From contig CALVFU010000007.1 in assembly GCA_944326905.1 (NCBI GenBank), forward strand, positions 1 through 54,905: DNA of 54,905 nt. The letters are read 5' to 3'. A program made the position numbers and the translations under genes. Positions 9,465 through 18,833 of this stretch are shown here, piece after piece (within the stretch, counting starts at the first letter, position 1; every line of letters starts with the position of its first letter). This stretch comes from Candidatus Gastranaerophilales bacterium (GTDB lineage Bacteria; Cyanobacteriota; Vampirovibrionia; Gastranaerophilales; Gastranaerophilaceae). Under the pieces are notes generated by a model. The model saw nothing but the letters and a program-made list of their open reading frames with translations. It was not told the origin of the DNA and ran no database searches.

Positions 9465-10643
9465 ATGGAATTTAACAGAAAAACCAGGTACATAACGCAG
9501 TTAGGATTTTTTAAAACGCCCGGTAATTGGGGTGACGATAAAAGAATAACAATCATGTTCCATGGAGTTTCTGTAGGTGAAGTAATCGCATTGGAAAAAC
9601 TTCTCAAAAAAACAAGAGAAGTTTTTCCTGATGAAAAAATAGTATTAACAACAGGAACTGTAACAGGTCAGGAAATTGCACATAAGAAATTGGGAGATAT
9701 TGTAGATTTTATTACCTATTTCCCTGCTGATTTGCCTGTTATTGTTGAAAAGTTTTTGAATAAAATAACACCGGATATTGTTTTTATTGCAGAAACTGAA
9801 ATATGGCCGTACTTTGCATCCGTCTGTAAAAAGCGCGGGATTAAAATTTACACAATAAACGGAAGAATATCGGATTCATCATTTAAGTACTATAAACCTT
9901 TTAAATTTTTCTTTAAAAATGTACTTAATAATTATACTGGAATATATACACAGTCAGAAGACGATAATTTAAAGTTTTTATATTTAGGAGCACCAGCTGA
10001 TAAAACAAAAGTAATGGGCAATTTAAAGTTTGACATTACCCCGCCCAAAGTAGATATAGACCTAGACACAAACGGATGCCGTATACTTTTAGCCGGTTCA
10101 ACGCATCCAGGGGAAGATGAAATAGTATTTGATGCTTACCAAAAATTAAAACAAGTACATCCCGATTTAAAGCTGTTACATGCTTCAAGACACTTAACAA
10201 GACTTGATGATATCAAGAAAATACTGGACAGTCGAGGTGTGAAGTACGGTTTACGCTCAAATAATAACAGTTTTAAAGAGTACGATATTATATTGCTTGA
10301 TACATTAGGCGAACTTGCAAAAATGTACGCTTATTCATACATTGCCTTTATCGGCGGGAGTTTTTGCAAAACAGGCGGGCATAATCCGCTTGAAGCATCA
10401 ATATGGGATAAACCTGTAATTTCAGGACCTGATATACACAACTTTAAAGATATATACAAACTGCTTGTAAACTATAAGGCAGGATTTGTTGTAAAAACAC
10501 CTGAGGAATTCTTCCAAAAAGCGGATAAACTTTTATCCGACTCAAAATATTATTCAGAAACAACAAAGGCATGCCAAAAAGTTTTTGATGCACAGCGCGG
10601 AGCACTAAATTTTGTTATAGAAATAATAAAGTCTTCTATATAG
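9465..10643 (+). CDS. waaA: Kdo transferase (WaaA/KdtA), lacking the usual membrane anchor
   Basis: A glycosyltransferase that adds 3-deoxy-D-manno-octulosonate (Kdo) from CMP-Kdo to lipid IVA, the first step of the LPS core. The GT30 hallmarks are present: SVGE with the catalytic glutamate at residue 39, ETEIWP at about 111, GNLKFD, and the GGHNPLE donor-site motif. At 392 aa it is about 30 residues shorter than Escherichia coli WaaA. The missing part is the N-terminal transmembrane anchor, and pepA ends only 6 bp upstream, so no longer start exists. It must attach to the membrane peripherally. Its presence implies an outer membrane with Kdo-containing LPS. Confidence 0.9.
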   Translation: MEFNRKTRYITQLGFFKTPGNWGDDKRITIMFHGVSVGEVIALEKLLKKTREVFPDEKIVLTTGTVTGQEIAHKKLGDIVDFITYFPADLPVIVEKFLNKITPDIVFIAETEIWPYFASVCKKRGIKIYTINGRISDSSFKYYKPFKFFFKNVLNNYTGIYTQSEDDNLKFLYLGAPADKTKVMGNLKFDITPPKVDIDLDTNGCRILLAGSTHPGEDEIVFDAYQKLKQVHPDLKLLHASRHLTRLDDIKKILDSRGVKYGLRSNNNSFKEYDIILLDTLGELAKMYAYSYIAFIGGSFCKTGGHNPLEASIWDKPVISGPDIHNFKDIYKLLVNYKAGFVVKTPEEFFQKADKLLSDSKYYSETTKACQKVFDAQRGALNFVIEIIKSSI

Positions 10644-10702
10644 AAACCGCATATATAGCCGTCTAGTCTGTCCTCCAAACAGGTTATAAAATGTAACAAA
10701 CC

Positions 10703-10734
10703 TTTACATTTTATTAATATAGTTGTATTATAAT
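10703..10734 (+). promoter_or_regulatory. Promoter of murA
   Basis: TATAAT at 10729-10734 with TTTACA at 10703-10708 (20-bp spacer), or TATTAT at 10726-10731 with a 17-bp spacer. The predicted start near 10741 excludes the ATG-like codon at 10736 and favours the TTG at 10757, which has TTGGAG 5 nt upstream. Confidence 0.6.
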
Positions 10735-10756
10735 AATGGTAAGAATTGGAGTAAAA

Positions 10757-12079
10757 TTGGCAGAGCAATACAACATAAAAGGCGGGTATTCCCTAAAAGG
10801 AGAAGTTTTAATAGGTGGAGCAAAAAATGCAGTTCTGAAGCTGTTAGCTGCATCCATTATCGCTAAAGGGCAAACAAAAATATACAACGTTCCTGAATTA
10901 ACTGATGTTAATATAATGCTTGATGTTATCGAAGGATTAGGAGCAAAGACATTCTACGATAAAAAAGAAAAATCAATCATTATTGATGCCGAAAATCTTA
11001 CTTCTGTAACAGCAAAATATGAATTTGTCAGCAAAATGAGAGCCTCTTTTATTGTACTAGGAGCCCTTATGGCACGCTGCGGAGAAGCAATAGTTGCACT
11101 TCCAGGCGGATGCGCAATAGGTGAGCGGCGGGTTGATTTTCATATTAAAGGTTTAGAAGCCCTCGGAGCAAAAATAAAAATAGAAAACGGCTATGTTAAT
11201 GCAAAAGCTTCCAAGTTAATCGGTACTGATATCTACTTGGATATCCCGTCAGTAGGCGCAACTGAAAATCTCATGCTTGCAGCAGTTACGGCAGAAGGGG
11301 CAACAAGAATACAAAATGCAGCACAAGAGCCTGAAATTGTAGACTTAGCAAATTTTTTAAACACAATGGGGGCAGATGTATCAGGAGCCGGAACATCGGA
11401 AATTGTAATAAACGGAGTTAAGCAGTCCGACTTACACCCAATTGAATACACAACGATTCCTGATAGGATTGAAGCAGGCACTTTTATGGCAGCTGTAGTC
11501 GCAACAAAAGGTAAAGCCATTATCAGAAATGTATTTCCTGCTCATTTAACTTTCTTTAATGATAAATTAATAAAAATGGGGGCACACATTAAACTTCTGG
11601 AACCAACAGCAATAGAAGTTTCCTGTAAAAACCGTTTAAACTCTATTAATTTTGTAACTCAGCCATATCCTGGATTTCCTACTGACTTGCAGTCCATGGC
11701 TATGACTCTTTTAACAACAGCATCCGGAGTAGGTATAATTACAGAAAGCCTTTATGAAAATCGTTTTATGCAAGTGCCGGATTTAAGGCGGATGGGAGCT
11801 GATATTCATCAGGACAGAAATCACGCTATAATTAAAGGTGTAAAAAAATTAACAGGAACAACTCTTAAAGCATGCGACCTGAGAGCAGGTGCAGGGCTGG
11901 TTGTTGCTGCTCTTATGGCTGAAGGTTGTTCAGAAGTTACAAATCTGCATCATATTGATAGAGGATATGAGCATTTTGAAGATAAATTGCAGGCTTTAGG
12001 AGCCAAAATAGTACGAGTCAATGAAAATGATACTTCATTAATGACAGAGGAGGTTATAAAAAATGACTCCCGCCTATAA
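10757..12079 (+). CDS. murA: UDP-N-acetylglucosamine 1-carboxyvinyltransferase
   Basis: MurA transfers enolpyruvate from PEP to UDP-GlcNAc, the first committed step of peptidoglycan synthesis. It has 440 aa from the TTG at 10757, the usual length. The N-terminal GGAKNAVLK and the active-site loop PGGCAIGERRVDFH are intact. The catalytic cysteine (residue 119, equivalent to Cys115 of E. coli) is present, so the enzyme belongs to the fosfomycin-sensitive type. TTG is chosen because it has a ribosome binding site and lies downstream of the predicted transcript start. Its end overlaps the next small gene by 17 bp. Confidence 0.93.
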   Translation: MAEQYNIKGGYSLKGEVLIGGAKNAVLKLLAASIIAKGQTKIYNVPELTDVNIMLDVIEGLGAKTFYDKKEKSIIIDAENLTSVTAKYEFVSKMRASFIVLGALMARCGEAIVALPGGCAIGERRVDFHIKGLEALGAKIKIENGYVNAKASKLIGTDIYLDIPSVGATENLMLAAVTAEGATRIQNAAQEPEIVDLANFLNTMGADVSGAGTSEIVINGVKQSDLHPIEYTTIPDRIEAGTFMAAVVATKGKAIIRNVFPAHLTFFNDKLIKMGAHIKLLEPTAIEVSCKNRLNSINFVTQPYPGFPTDLQSMAMTLLTTASGVGIITESLYENRFMQVPDLRRMGADIHQDRNHAIIKGVKKLTGTTLKACDLRAGAGLVVAALMAEGCSEVTNLHHIDRGYEHFEDKLQALGAKIVRVNENDTSLMTEEVIKNDSRL

Positions 12080-12392
12080 AAGATGGTATGACCACGATCC
12101 AAAACTTTTAGAAGTTATTGAATTATTAAAAAACTATCCGAATGAACTTCATGAACACGCAAAATTATTTTTAGATAAACTTGCACAAAAAGTATCCGCC
12201 GAAGCTATTGATAATTTATATGATATGGTAAAAACCGTAAACGGAAACAGATGGTACGATAAGGATCCTGTAATATCAAAAACAGTTGAAATTTTAAGAG
12301 TAGTTCCGCCGGATGTTCAAGCAGCTTGTGCAGATAGGTTTATCCAAGCCTTAAAAGAAATGGGTATCACGTACGAATCAACAACTAAGTAG
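12063..12392 (+). CDS. Small protein with two RWYD-DP repeats, unknown function
   Basis: An unrecognised 109-aa protein with a clear internal duplication. RWYDHDPKLLEVIELLK (from residue 7) and RWYDKDPVISKTVEILR (from residue 63) are 56 residues apart, and each is followed by a proline and a helical stretch. It is probably an all-helical soluble protein. The ATG lies inside the end of murA after AGAGGAGG, so translation is coupled to murA, and mfd starts 3 bp downstream. The duplicated aromatic-acidic motif suggests a binding module; nothing shows the ligand. Confidence 0.75.
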   Translation: MTPAYKRWYDHDPKLLEVIELLKNYPNELHEHAKLFLDKLAQKVSAEAIDNLYDMVKTVNGNRWYDKDPVISKTVEILRVVPPDVQAACADRFIQALKEMGITYESTTK

Positions 12393-12394
12393 TA

Positions 12395-15300
12395 ATGAGT
12401 ATTATAAAAAAAGTTTTTAACCAGTCGTCATTTATCCTAACAGGTTTAACAACATACTTGAGGCTGCACATTGTTAATGAATGCCTTGATGAAGGTAAAA
12501 ACGTTGTACTGCTTACATCAACGGAATTGAACGCACAAAAGTACCAAAGTGATATAAAAAAGATTTTTAATAAGGACGGTGTTATATTTCCTTATCAAAG
12601 CATTTCTCCGTATGAGCTTTTATACCCTGATTTTTATGAGCTGTCAGCACAAATCCAAGCATTAACAAATCCTCCCAATCTTATAATTGCACCTATTCGC
12701 GGGTTTATGGAAACATTTCCTGATATCAGCTTTTACAAAAATAATGCATTGGAATACAAAAAAGGAGATGAAATTACTCCGCAAGATTTAGCTAAAAAAT
12801 TGGTAAAATTAGGCTACAGAAGAGTTACAATGGTATCTGATGCATGTGAATTCAGTATAAGGGGTGATATAGCTGATATTTATTCTTTTACAGAAAATCC
12901 TGTAAGAATTGAGTTCTGGGGAGATGAAATTGTTGACATCCGCTATTTTAATAATGAAACTCAGCGTTCAATTGAAAAAATCAATAAATGTACTATATAT
13001 CCTATGTTTAAATTTATTTTACCCGATAAAAGTGCAGATATCCCTGATTTCTTAGAAGAACAAATACAAGAAGAAGGGTATTTTGAAGGTATCAATGTTT
13101 ATCAAAATTACTTTAATAAAGAATTATACCCGGTAAGTGAGTATTTCAAAAATTATACATACATAATTGATGAATACAGCGAAATTATAACCCGATTAGA
13201 AGCATTAGATGAGAACTTTAATAACCAATTGGCAGAAAATGTTAAAACAGAACTGATTAAACCGATAACGGGCAAAAATCACATATCTGCCAAAGATTTT
13301 ATTAATAGTATTGCAGGCACCCCAAAAATTTATCTCAATAACTTTCTTGATGATACGGAACTTGAAGTCACAGATTTAAATGCCCTGCCAATTCCTCTTT
13401 TCGATGCAAATTTTGAAAAGGCTGCCGAATATATAAATAAAAATACTGATTATAGAATAATTATAGCAACAGACTATCCTGATAGAGTAAAAGAAGAATT
13501 AAATGAATTTGGAATTTTTAATTTTAATTTAATAGAATGCACTTCAGCCCCCGGATGTATAATTAAAGAATTAAAATTGCTATATATAACAGACCGTGAA
13601 CTATTTAATAAAACCGTCAAAAATATATCTTCTAAAAAGAAACGTCAATACAAGACTAAAATGGATTATATAGAAAGCCTAAACGATATAAGTGTAGGCG
13701 ACTACATTGTTCACTCTGTACATGGTATAGGGATATATGCCGGACTTTCCAAACAAGAAATAGATGGGCAGCTGAAAGACTACTTAACAATTGAATATGC
13801 AGGAAAAGACAGACTACATATTCCGGCGGAGCAAATAAACCTTCTCTCCCGCTATCGCGGCGCCGGAAATATTAAACCTAAGCTTTCAAGAATGGGCGGT
13901 AGTGATTGGGAGACAACCAAAAACAGAGTAAAAAAAGAAGTTGAAACAATAGCATATGACCTTTTGAGACTGTATGCTCGAAGGAAAATGAAGCAAGGGA
14001 TTGAATTTTTACCTGATACGCCTATGCAGTTAGAACTCGAGGAAAGTTTTGAGTACATAGAGACACCTGACCAATTAAAGGCTATAAATGAAGTTAAAGC
14101 AGATATGGAAAGTACTACACCTATGGACAGGCTTATCTGCGGTGATGTAGGTTTTGGAAAAACAGAAGTAGCAATGCGGGCTATATTTAAAGCTGCCGCA
14201 TCTGGGAAGCAAACAGCTGTTATTGTTCCAACAACACTTCTAGCCTTCCAGCACTACAATACAATGCAGGAAAGGTTTAAACCATTTGGGCTCAATGTCG
14301 AACTTTTGAGCAGATTTCGCACTAAAAAAGAACAGCAAGAAACATTAAAAAATATGGCTACAGGGCAATGTGATGTAGTAATCGGCACACACAGACTTTT
14401 ACAAAAAGATATTGTGTTCAAAGACCTGGGGCTCCTTGTAATTGATGAAGAGCACCGATTTGGAGTGCGTCACAAAGAAAAAATTAAAGAAATGCGTGAA
14501 AATATTGACATTATATCAATGTCTGCAACTCCTATTCCAAGAACACTTTATATGTCTTTATCAGGAATTAAAGACATATCAGTTATTAACACTCCGCCAT
14601 CTAACAGGCTTCCGATAAAAACATTTGTCGGTACATACAATGAGCAGGTTTTAAAAAATGCAATTCTTCATGAAATAGACAGAGACGGACAAGTTTTTTA
14701 CCTATATAACCGAGTAGAAACCATCTTGGATTTTAAAGTAAAACTTCAAGCACTTGTTCCTAATGCGAGAATAGCAGTAGGTCATGGTCAGATGGATGAA
14801 AAAGAACTGGAAAAAATAATTGTCGATTTTTCAAACCATGAATACGACATTTTACTCTGTACCACAATTATTGAAAATGGAATAGATATTCCAAACGCAA
14901 ATACTATAATTATTCATAATGCAGATAAATTAGGACTTGCCCAGCTATATCAAATAAGAGGAAGAGTAGGCAGAAGCGAACGCCAAGCATACTGTTATTG
15001 TTTTTATAAACAAAATAAAGAATTAACCGATGAAGCAAAAGAGAGATTAAAGGCCATTAAGGAATTTACAACACTGAGCAGCGGCTACAGAATTGCAATG
15101 CGGGATATTGAAATAAGAGGAGTTGGCAATATTCTTGGTACAAAGCAGCACGGGCACATGGTAAATGTCGGATTTGACACTTACTGCAGACTGCTTGAAG
15201 ATACTGTAAATGAATTAAGAGGAGAAGAAGTTAAAGACGTCCGGCAGGCTATTATTGATATTAATGTAACAGCATTCATCCCTGATGAATGGGTAGGCAG

Positions 15301-15736
15301 CACCGAACAAAAAATGATAGAGTATAAGCGCTTAAGTGACGTATCCTCGGAAATAGAACTGGATTATATAATATCTGAGTGGCATGACCGTTTTTCTAAA
15401 AAACTGCCGGAGGAAGTAGAAAACCTTACCAAATTAATAAGAATAAGGCTGATTGCAACATCGGCTTCAATATCTTCCGTTAGGGAAACAGAAGAATATA
15501 TAAGGATTTATACACCCTATACAGCTTATGAATGGAATCTTATAAAAACAAAGCTTAAACCTGAAATTTCAAGATATATAAAATTTACTCAGGCTCCAAA
15601 AAATATTGAAAACACAAAATCAATACTATTGTTAAAAAATGTATATGCGAATTTTGATGAATTATTTAACATTTTAACAGATTTGTTTTATCATATAAAA
15701 GAAGTGAGTTACAAATACAAGGAAGAGGGGATTTAA
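12395..15736 (+). CDS. mfd: Transcription-repair coupling factor
   Basis: Mfd removes RNA polymerase stalled at DNA lesions by ATP-driven translocation and recruits the UvrA nucleotide-excision repair complex. The 1113-aa protein has the UvrB-like N-terminal region, the CarD-like RNA polymerase-interaction domain (GDYIVHSVHGIGIY at about 430), superfamily-2 helicase motifs (GDVGFGKTE at about 583, DEEH at about 683, SATPIPRTL) and the TRCF C-terminal domain. Length and order are normal. It lies 3 bp after the small repeat protein and is immediately followed by a parvulin lipoprotein gene. No uvr gene is in the window. Confidence 0.97.
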   Translation: MSIIKKVFNQSSFILTGLTTYLRLHIVNECLDEGKNVVLLTSTELNAQKYQSDIKKIFNKDGVIFPYQSISPYELLYPDFYELSAQIQALTNPPNLIIAPIRGFMETFPDISFYKNNALEYKKGDEITPQDLAKKLVKLGYRRVTMVSDACEFSIRGDIADIYSFTENPVRIEFWGDEIVDIRYFNNETQRSIEKINKCTIYPMFKFILPDKSADIPDFLEEQIQEEGYFEGINVYQNYFNKELYPVSEYFKNYTYIIDEYSEIITRLEALDENFNNQLAENVKTELIKPITGKNHISAKDFINSIAGTPKIYLNNFLDDTELEVTDLNALPIPLFDANFEKAAEYINKNTDYRIIIATDYPDRVKEELNEFGIFNFNLIECTSAPGCIIKELKLLYITDRELFNKTVKNISSKKKRQYKTKMDYIESLNDISVGDYIVHSVHGIGIYAGLSKQEIDGQLKDYLTIEYAGKDRLHIPAEQINLLSRYRGAGNIKPKLSRMGGSDWETTKNRVKKEVETIAYDLLRLYARRKMKQGIEFLPDTPMQLELEESFEYIETPDQLKAINEVKADMESTTPMDRLICGDVGFGKTEVAMRAIFKAAASGKQTAVIVPTTLLAFQHYNTMQERFKPFGLNVELLSRFRTKKEQQETLKNMATGQCDVVIGTHRLLQKDIVFKDLGLLVIDEEHRFGVRHKEKIKEMRENIDIISMSATPIPRTLYMSLSGIKDISVINTPPSNRLPIKTFVGTYNEQVLKNAILHEIDRDGQVFYLYNRVETILDFKVKLQALVPNARIAVGHGQMDEKELEKIIVDFSNHEYDILLCTTIIENGIDIPNANTIIIHNADKLGLAQLYQIRGRVGRSERQAYCYCFYKQNKELTDEAKERLKAIKEFTTLSSGYRIAMRDIEIRGVGNILGTKQHGHMVNVGFDTYCRLLEDTVNELRGEEVKDVRQAIIDINVTAFIPDEWVGSTEQKMIEYKRLSDVSSEIELDYIISEWHDRFSKKLPEEVENLTKLIRIRLIATSASISSVRETEEYIRIYTPYTAYEWNLIKTKLKPEISRYIKFTQAPKNIENTKSILLLKNVYANFDELFNILTDLFYHIKEVSYKYKEEGI

Positions 15737-16828
15737 ATGAAAAAATTATTACTATCGTTAATGCTTGCAGGGCTTATAACCGCAGGATGCTCCGTAAATA
15801 ACGGTAACGTCATCATAAAAGTAAATAACGAGCCCATAACCCAGGCAGAATTTGATGCAACTTTCGATGATTGGGTTGGCAATTCTATTTTTGCAAGCAA
15901 TAAAGATGCCTTAAAAGATGAAAAAAATAACATATTATACGGCATATTCAAAGACAAAGTTGTTAATGAGCTTATATACAGCACCCTATTAAAACAAGAA
16001 ATTCAAAAGCGTAATATAACCGTAAGCAAAGAAGATTACGATAAAGAGATAGAACGTCTTATTTCAATTCTTGGTTCAAAAAATGAATTAAATAACATTC
16101 TAAGAAATAAAGGGATATCCCCTTCTGAATTTAAAAAATTGACAATGAATGAATTAAAGATAAGAAAGCTTGCTGATTCAATATCAAAAACAACTGTAAC
16201 AGCAGAAGAAGTTGAAAAGTACTACAATACAAGAAAAGCTAACTTCTCTTTCCCAGAAAAAGTAGAAGCATCTCATATATTAATACTTGCAAACCCTAAA
16301 GAATTTACAGAAGAAATAAAGAAAAATAATCCTAATATAAGTGATGAGGAATTAAAACAGCAAGTACAAGCAAAGATGGATGAACGTAAGGCAAAGGCTG
16401 AAAAAATTCTAAAAGAAGTCCAAGCAAATCCAAGAAACTTTGCGCAAATAGCAAAGACTAAATCTGATGACAGAACAAGTGCAAAAAATGGAGGAGCACT
16501 AGGTTTCTTCTCAAAGAAAGAAATGGTAAAACCATTTTCAGATGCAGCTTTTTCGCTACCGATAAATCAGATAAGCAATCTTGTACAATCACAGTTCGGA
16601 TATCATATTATTTTGGTAACAGATCGTATGGAAGCAGGGGCATACCCATTTGAAAAAGTTAAAAACGAAATAGAGCAAACAATAAGAACAACTAAGCAGA
16701 TGGGAGTTATTAATAATTTGCTCTCCTCGTTAAAGAATGATGCAGTTATAGAATTTGTAGACAAAGAATATGAACCTTCTGCATTACAAAAAATGATTGA
16801 TAATAAAGAAATAAATGAAGAAGAGTAA
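15737..16828 (+). CDS. Parvulin-type peptidyl-prolyl isomerase lipoprotein (PrsA/SurA-like)
   Basis: An exported folding factor for proteins outside the cytoplasmic membrane. The N-terminus is a lipoprotein signal with lipobox ITAGC (Cys18). A SurA-N-like helical region covers about 20-170. The parvulin domain follows at about 175-290, from EKVEASHILI through GGALGFFSKKEMVKPF to FGYHIILV. The 363-aa length fits PrsA/SurA-like foldases. It starts directly after the mfd stop with ribosome binding site GAGGGGA and ends before a strong terminator. In a diderm it would assist envelope protein folding; inner or outer membrane sorting cannot be told. Confidence 0.9.
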   Translation: MKKLLLSLMLAGLITAGCSVNNGNVIIKVNNEPITQAEFDATFDDWVGNSIFASNKDALKDEKNNILYGIFKDKVVNELIYSTLLKQEIQKRNITVSKEDYDKEIERLISILGSKNELNNILRNKGISPSEFKKLTMNELKIRKLADSISKTTVTAEEVEKYYNTRKANFSFPEKVEASHILILANPKEFTEEIKKNNPNISDEELKQQVQAKMDERKAKAEKILKEVQANPRNFAQIAKTKSDDRTSAKNGGALGFFSKKEMVKPFSDAAFSLPINQISNLVQSQFGYHIILVTDRMEAGAYPFEKVKNEIEQTIRTTKQMGVINNLLSSLKNDAVIEFVDKEYEPSALQKMIDNKEINEEE

Positions 16829-16848
16829 AACTGTAAAATAATGTATAT

Positions 16849-16881
16849 GCGCCTCTGATAAATTAAATCAGAGGCGCTTTA
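16849..16881 (+). terminator. Intrinsic terminator of the murA-mfd-parvulin transcript
   Basis: An 11-bp GC-rich perfect stem (16849-16859 with 16867-16877) and a 7-nt loop are followed by TTTACTT. It sits between the parvulin gene and prfB, which has its own promoter just downstream. Confidence 0.9.
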
Positions 16882-16882
16882 C

Positions 16883-16911
16883 TTGTAATAAAATTAGATT
16901 TATACTAAAAT
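16883..16911 (+). promoter_or_regulatory. Promoter of prfB, probable leaderless transcript
   Basis: TTGTAA (16883-16888), a 17-bp spacer and TAAAAT (16906-16911). The box ends 6 nt before the ATG at 16918 and nothing in between resembles a ribosome binding site. Confidence 0.65.
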
Positions 16912-16917
16912 TTCAAT

Positions 16918-17992
16918 ATGAATATAAATGAAATAAAAAAACGCATAAATAAAAATAAGGAGTGTCTTTGACTTTAACGAGCTGGAGATAAAGTTAAAAG
17001 ATTTGCAAGAAGAGCTTGAAAAACCTGAAATTTGGGCAAACCAACGCAAGGCATCTGATATTGGAGCTCAAATACGGGAAATAAAAGATATTTTTGAGCA
17101 ATTTAATTTTTGGGAAAGCGTGGTATCTGATGCTGAAACGGCATTGGAGTTGGATGATACGGAGTTAATAAATGAAGCTGAAATAGATTTAAAAAGAGTT
17201 GAAGAGCAGCTTGACAAATATGATTTCGAAAAAATGCTAAGCGGTGAATATGATTATGCTGATGCATTTTTAAGTGTAAATGCCGGAGCCGGCGGTACAG
17301 ATGCACAAGATTGGGCAAGTATGCTGCTTAGAATGTATTCAAGGTGGGCAGAAAAACACAACTACCGATTAGAATTAGTTGAGAAATCGGATGGAGAAGA
17401 GGCCGGAATAAAATCAGCAACAATAAAAATATCAGGGAAATATGCCTATGGATATTTAAGGGCAGAAAAAGGAGTCCATAGACTTGTGCGGCTCTCTCCA
17501 TTTAATGCCAATAATAAAAGACAAACAAGCTTTGCTTCTTGTGAAGTTTCGCCAATAATTCCTGATGTGGATAAAAAAATCCATATTCCGCCTGAGGATA
17601 TAGAAATTGATACAATGCGTTCAGGCGGGGCAGGCGGACAAAATGTAAACAAGGTAGAAACAGCGGTAAGAATAATCCATAAACCCACAGGGATAGTTGT
17701 AAAGTGCCAGCAGGAACGTTCACAGCTTCAAAATAAAGAAAATGCTATGCAGATGCTTGCATCTAAATTATTAGAACTGAAGCAGCAGGAGCATGAAAAA
17801 AAACTAGCAGAATTAAAAGGTGAAGCTTTCGATATAAATTTTGGCTCTCAAATACGCTCATATGTTTTCCATCCTTATAAAATGGTAAAAGACCATAGAA
17901 CCGGGTTTGAAACGAGTAATGTTGATGCTGTTATGGATGGAGAAATTGACAGTTTTATACAAGAATATTTAAAATCACAAATGAAATTATAA
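16918..17992 (+). CDS. prfB: Peptide chain release factor 2, expressed by programmed +1 frameshift
   Basis: RF2 recognises UGA and UAA stop codons and triggers release of the finished peptide. The gene has the classical autoregulatory frameshift. A 17-codon first frame starts at ATG 16918 and runs into TGA at 16969-16971; translation continues in the +1 frame from GAC at 16970, giving about 357 aa. The codon-recognition tripeptide SPF (193-195) and the catalytic GGQ (239-241) mark it as RF2 rather than RF1. An annotation starting at about 17003 would lose the true N-terminus. Low RF2 activity favours the frameshift, so the protein controls its own synthesis. Confidence 0.95.
16957..16972 (+). 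promoter_or_regulatory. prfB programmed frameshift signal
   Basis: The internal Shine-Dalgarno-like AAGGAG, three bases (TGT), then CTT TGA C. Spacing and slip site (CTTTGAC) match the well-known RF2 recoding element of E. coli, where the ribosome slips from CTT to TTT when UGA is decoded slowly. Confidence 0.93.
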
Positions 17993-18005
17993 TTGTATTT
18001 TATGA

Positions 18006-18011
18006 TATAAT
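18006..18011 (+). promoter_or_regulatory. -10 box upstream of pxpA
   Basis: A consensus TATAAT lies 26 nt before the preferred ATG at 18038 and leaves a short leader with the ribosome binding site AGAGGTTGG. No good -35 box was seen at the standard distance. Confidence 0.5.
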
Positions 18012-18037
18012 AAAGTTAATTATAGAGGTTGGAAATA

Positions 18038-18832
18038 ATGCAGGAAACAATAGAGAGAAAACAAATAAAAAATATAGATTTTAATTGTGATTTAGCTCAG
18101 GGGTTTGGAGTATATAAAAATTCATCAGAATATGAACTGTTGGATTACGTCAGTTCCGTTGCAATATCCTGCGGATTTCATGCCGGGGATCCGATTGTAA
18201 TAAAATCGGCACTTACGGAAGCTAAACGAAAAAATCTTGCAATCGGCGCACATATAGGTTATGCAGATATTCAGGGATTTGGCTACAGAAATGTTGATTT
18301 AACAAATGAAGAGATTGAAACATTAGTTGTTTACCAGGTAGGAGCGTTAATATCATTTGCCAAAGCTTATAGTCTTGATATTGAGTTTGTAAGACCGCAC
18401 GGAGCTATGTATAAAAAAATTGGCGAAGATTTTCAATTTTCCTGTGCAGTCGCGCGAGCAGTAAAAAAATGTTCAAACTGGCTGGCTCTGTACTCTCCGC
18501 TTGGGGATATTGCACAAAAGACTTCTGAGCTGGAAAATATAAAAGTTGTTCAGGAGCTGCTGCCTGAAAAGACCTACAATACAGATTTAACAATAGATTA
18601 TGCAATAGCAGATAACACCGACAATTATTCTATAATGAAACGACTACAGCATTTTATGCATACGTCGCAGATAAGAACAATTAATCAGGGGATGTCTGCT
18701 GTTTCTGTTCAGACAATTCATTTTAGTAACAAATATCCGTCCTCTATTGATTTATTAAAACAAGCAAATGACTTAATAAAACCATATCCGATAAATTATA
18801 TAACAGCAAAAGAAGCAGGGTGGGCGGAGTAG
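18038..18832 (+). CDS. pxpA: LamB/YcsF family protein, 5-oxoprolinase subunit A-like
   Basis: PxpA works with PxpB and PxpC to open 5-oxoproline to glutamate with ATP. Family features are clear: the opening IDFNCDLAQGFG, then SCGFHAGDP, GAHIGYAD, and FVRPHGAMY with metal-type histidines. The 264-aa length from ATG 18038 is normal; a TTG nine bases upstream is less likely because it overlaps the ribosome binding site. The usual partners pxpB and pxpC are not beside it, so the activity may depend on genes elsewhere or differ. yvcK follows after 1 bp, and the panBC genes come next in the same direction. Confidence 0.85.
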   Translation: MQETIERKQIKNIDFNCDLAQGFGVYKNSSEYELLDYVSSVAISCGFHAGDPIVIKSALTEAKRKNLAIGAHIGYADIQGFGYRNVDLTNEEIETLVVYQVGALISFAKAYSLDIEFVRPHGAMYKKIGEDFQFSCAVARAVKKCSNWLALYSPLGDIAQKTSELENIKVVQELLPEKTYNTDLTIDYAIADNTDNYSIMKRLQHFMHTSQIRTINQGMSAVSVQTIHFSNKYPSSIDLLKQANDLIKPYPINYITAKEAGWAE

Positions 18833-18833
18833 T

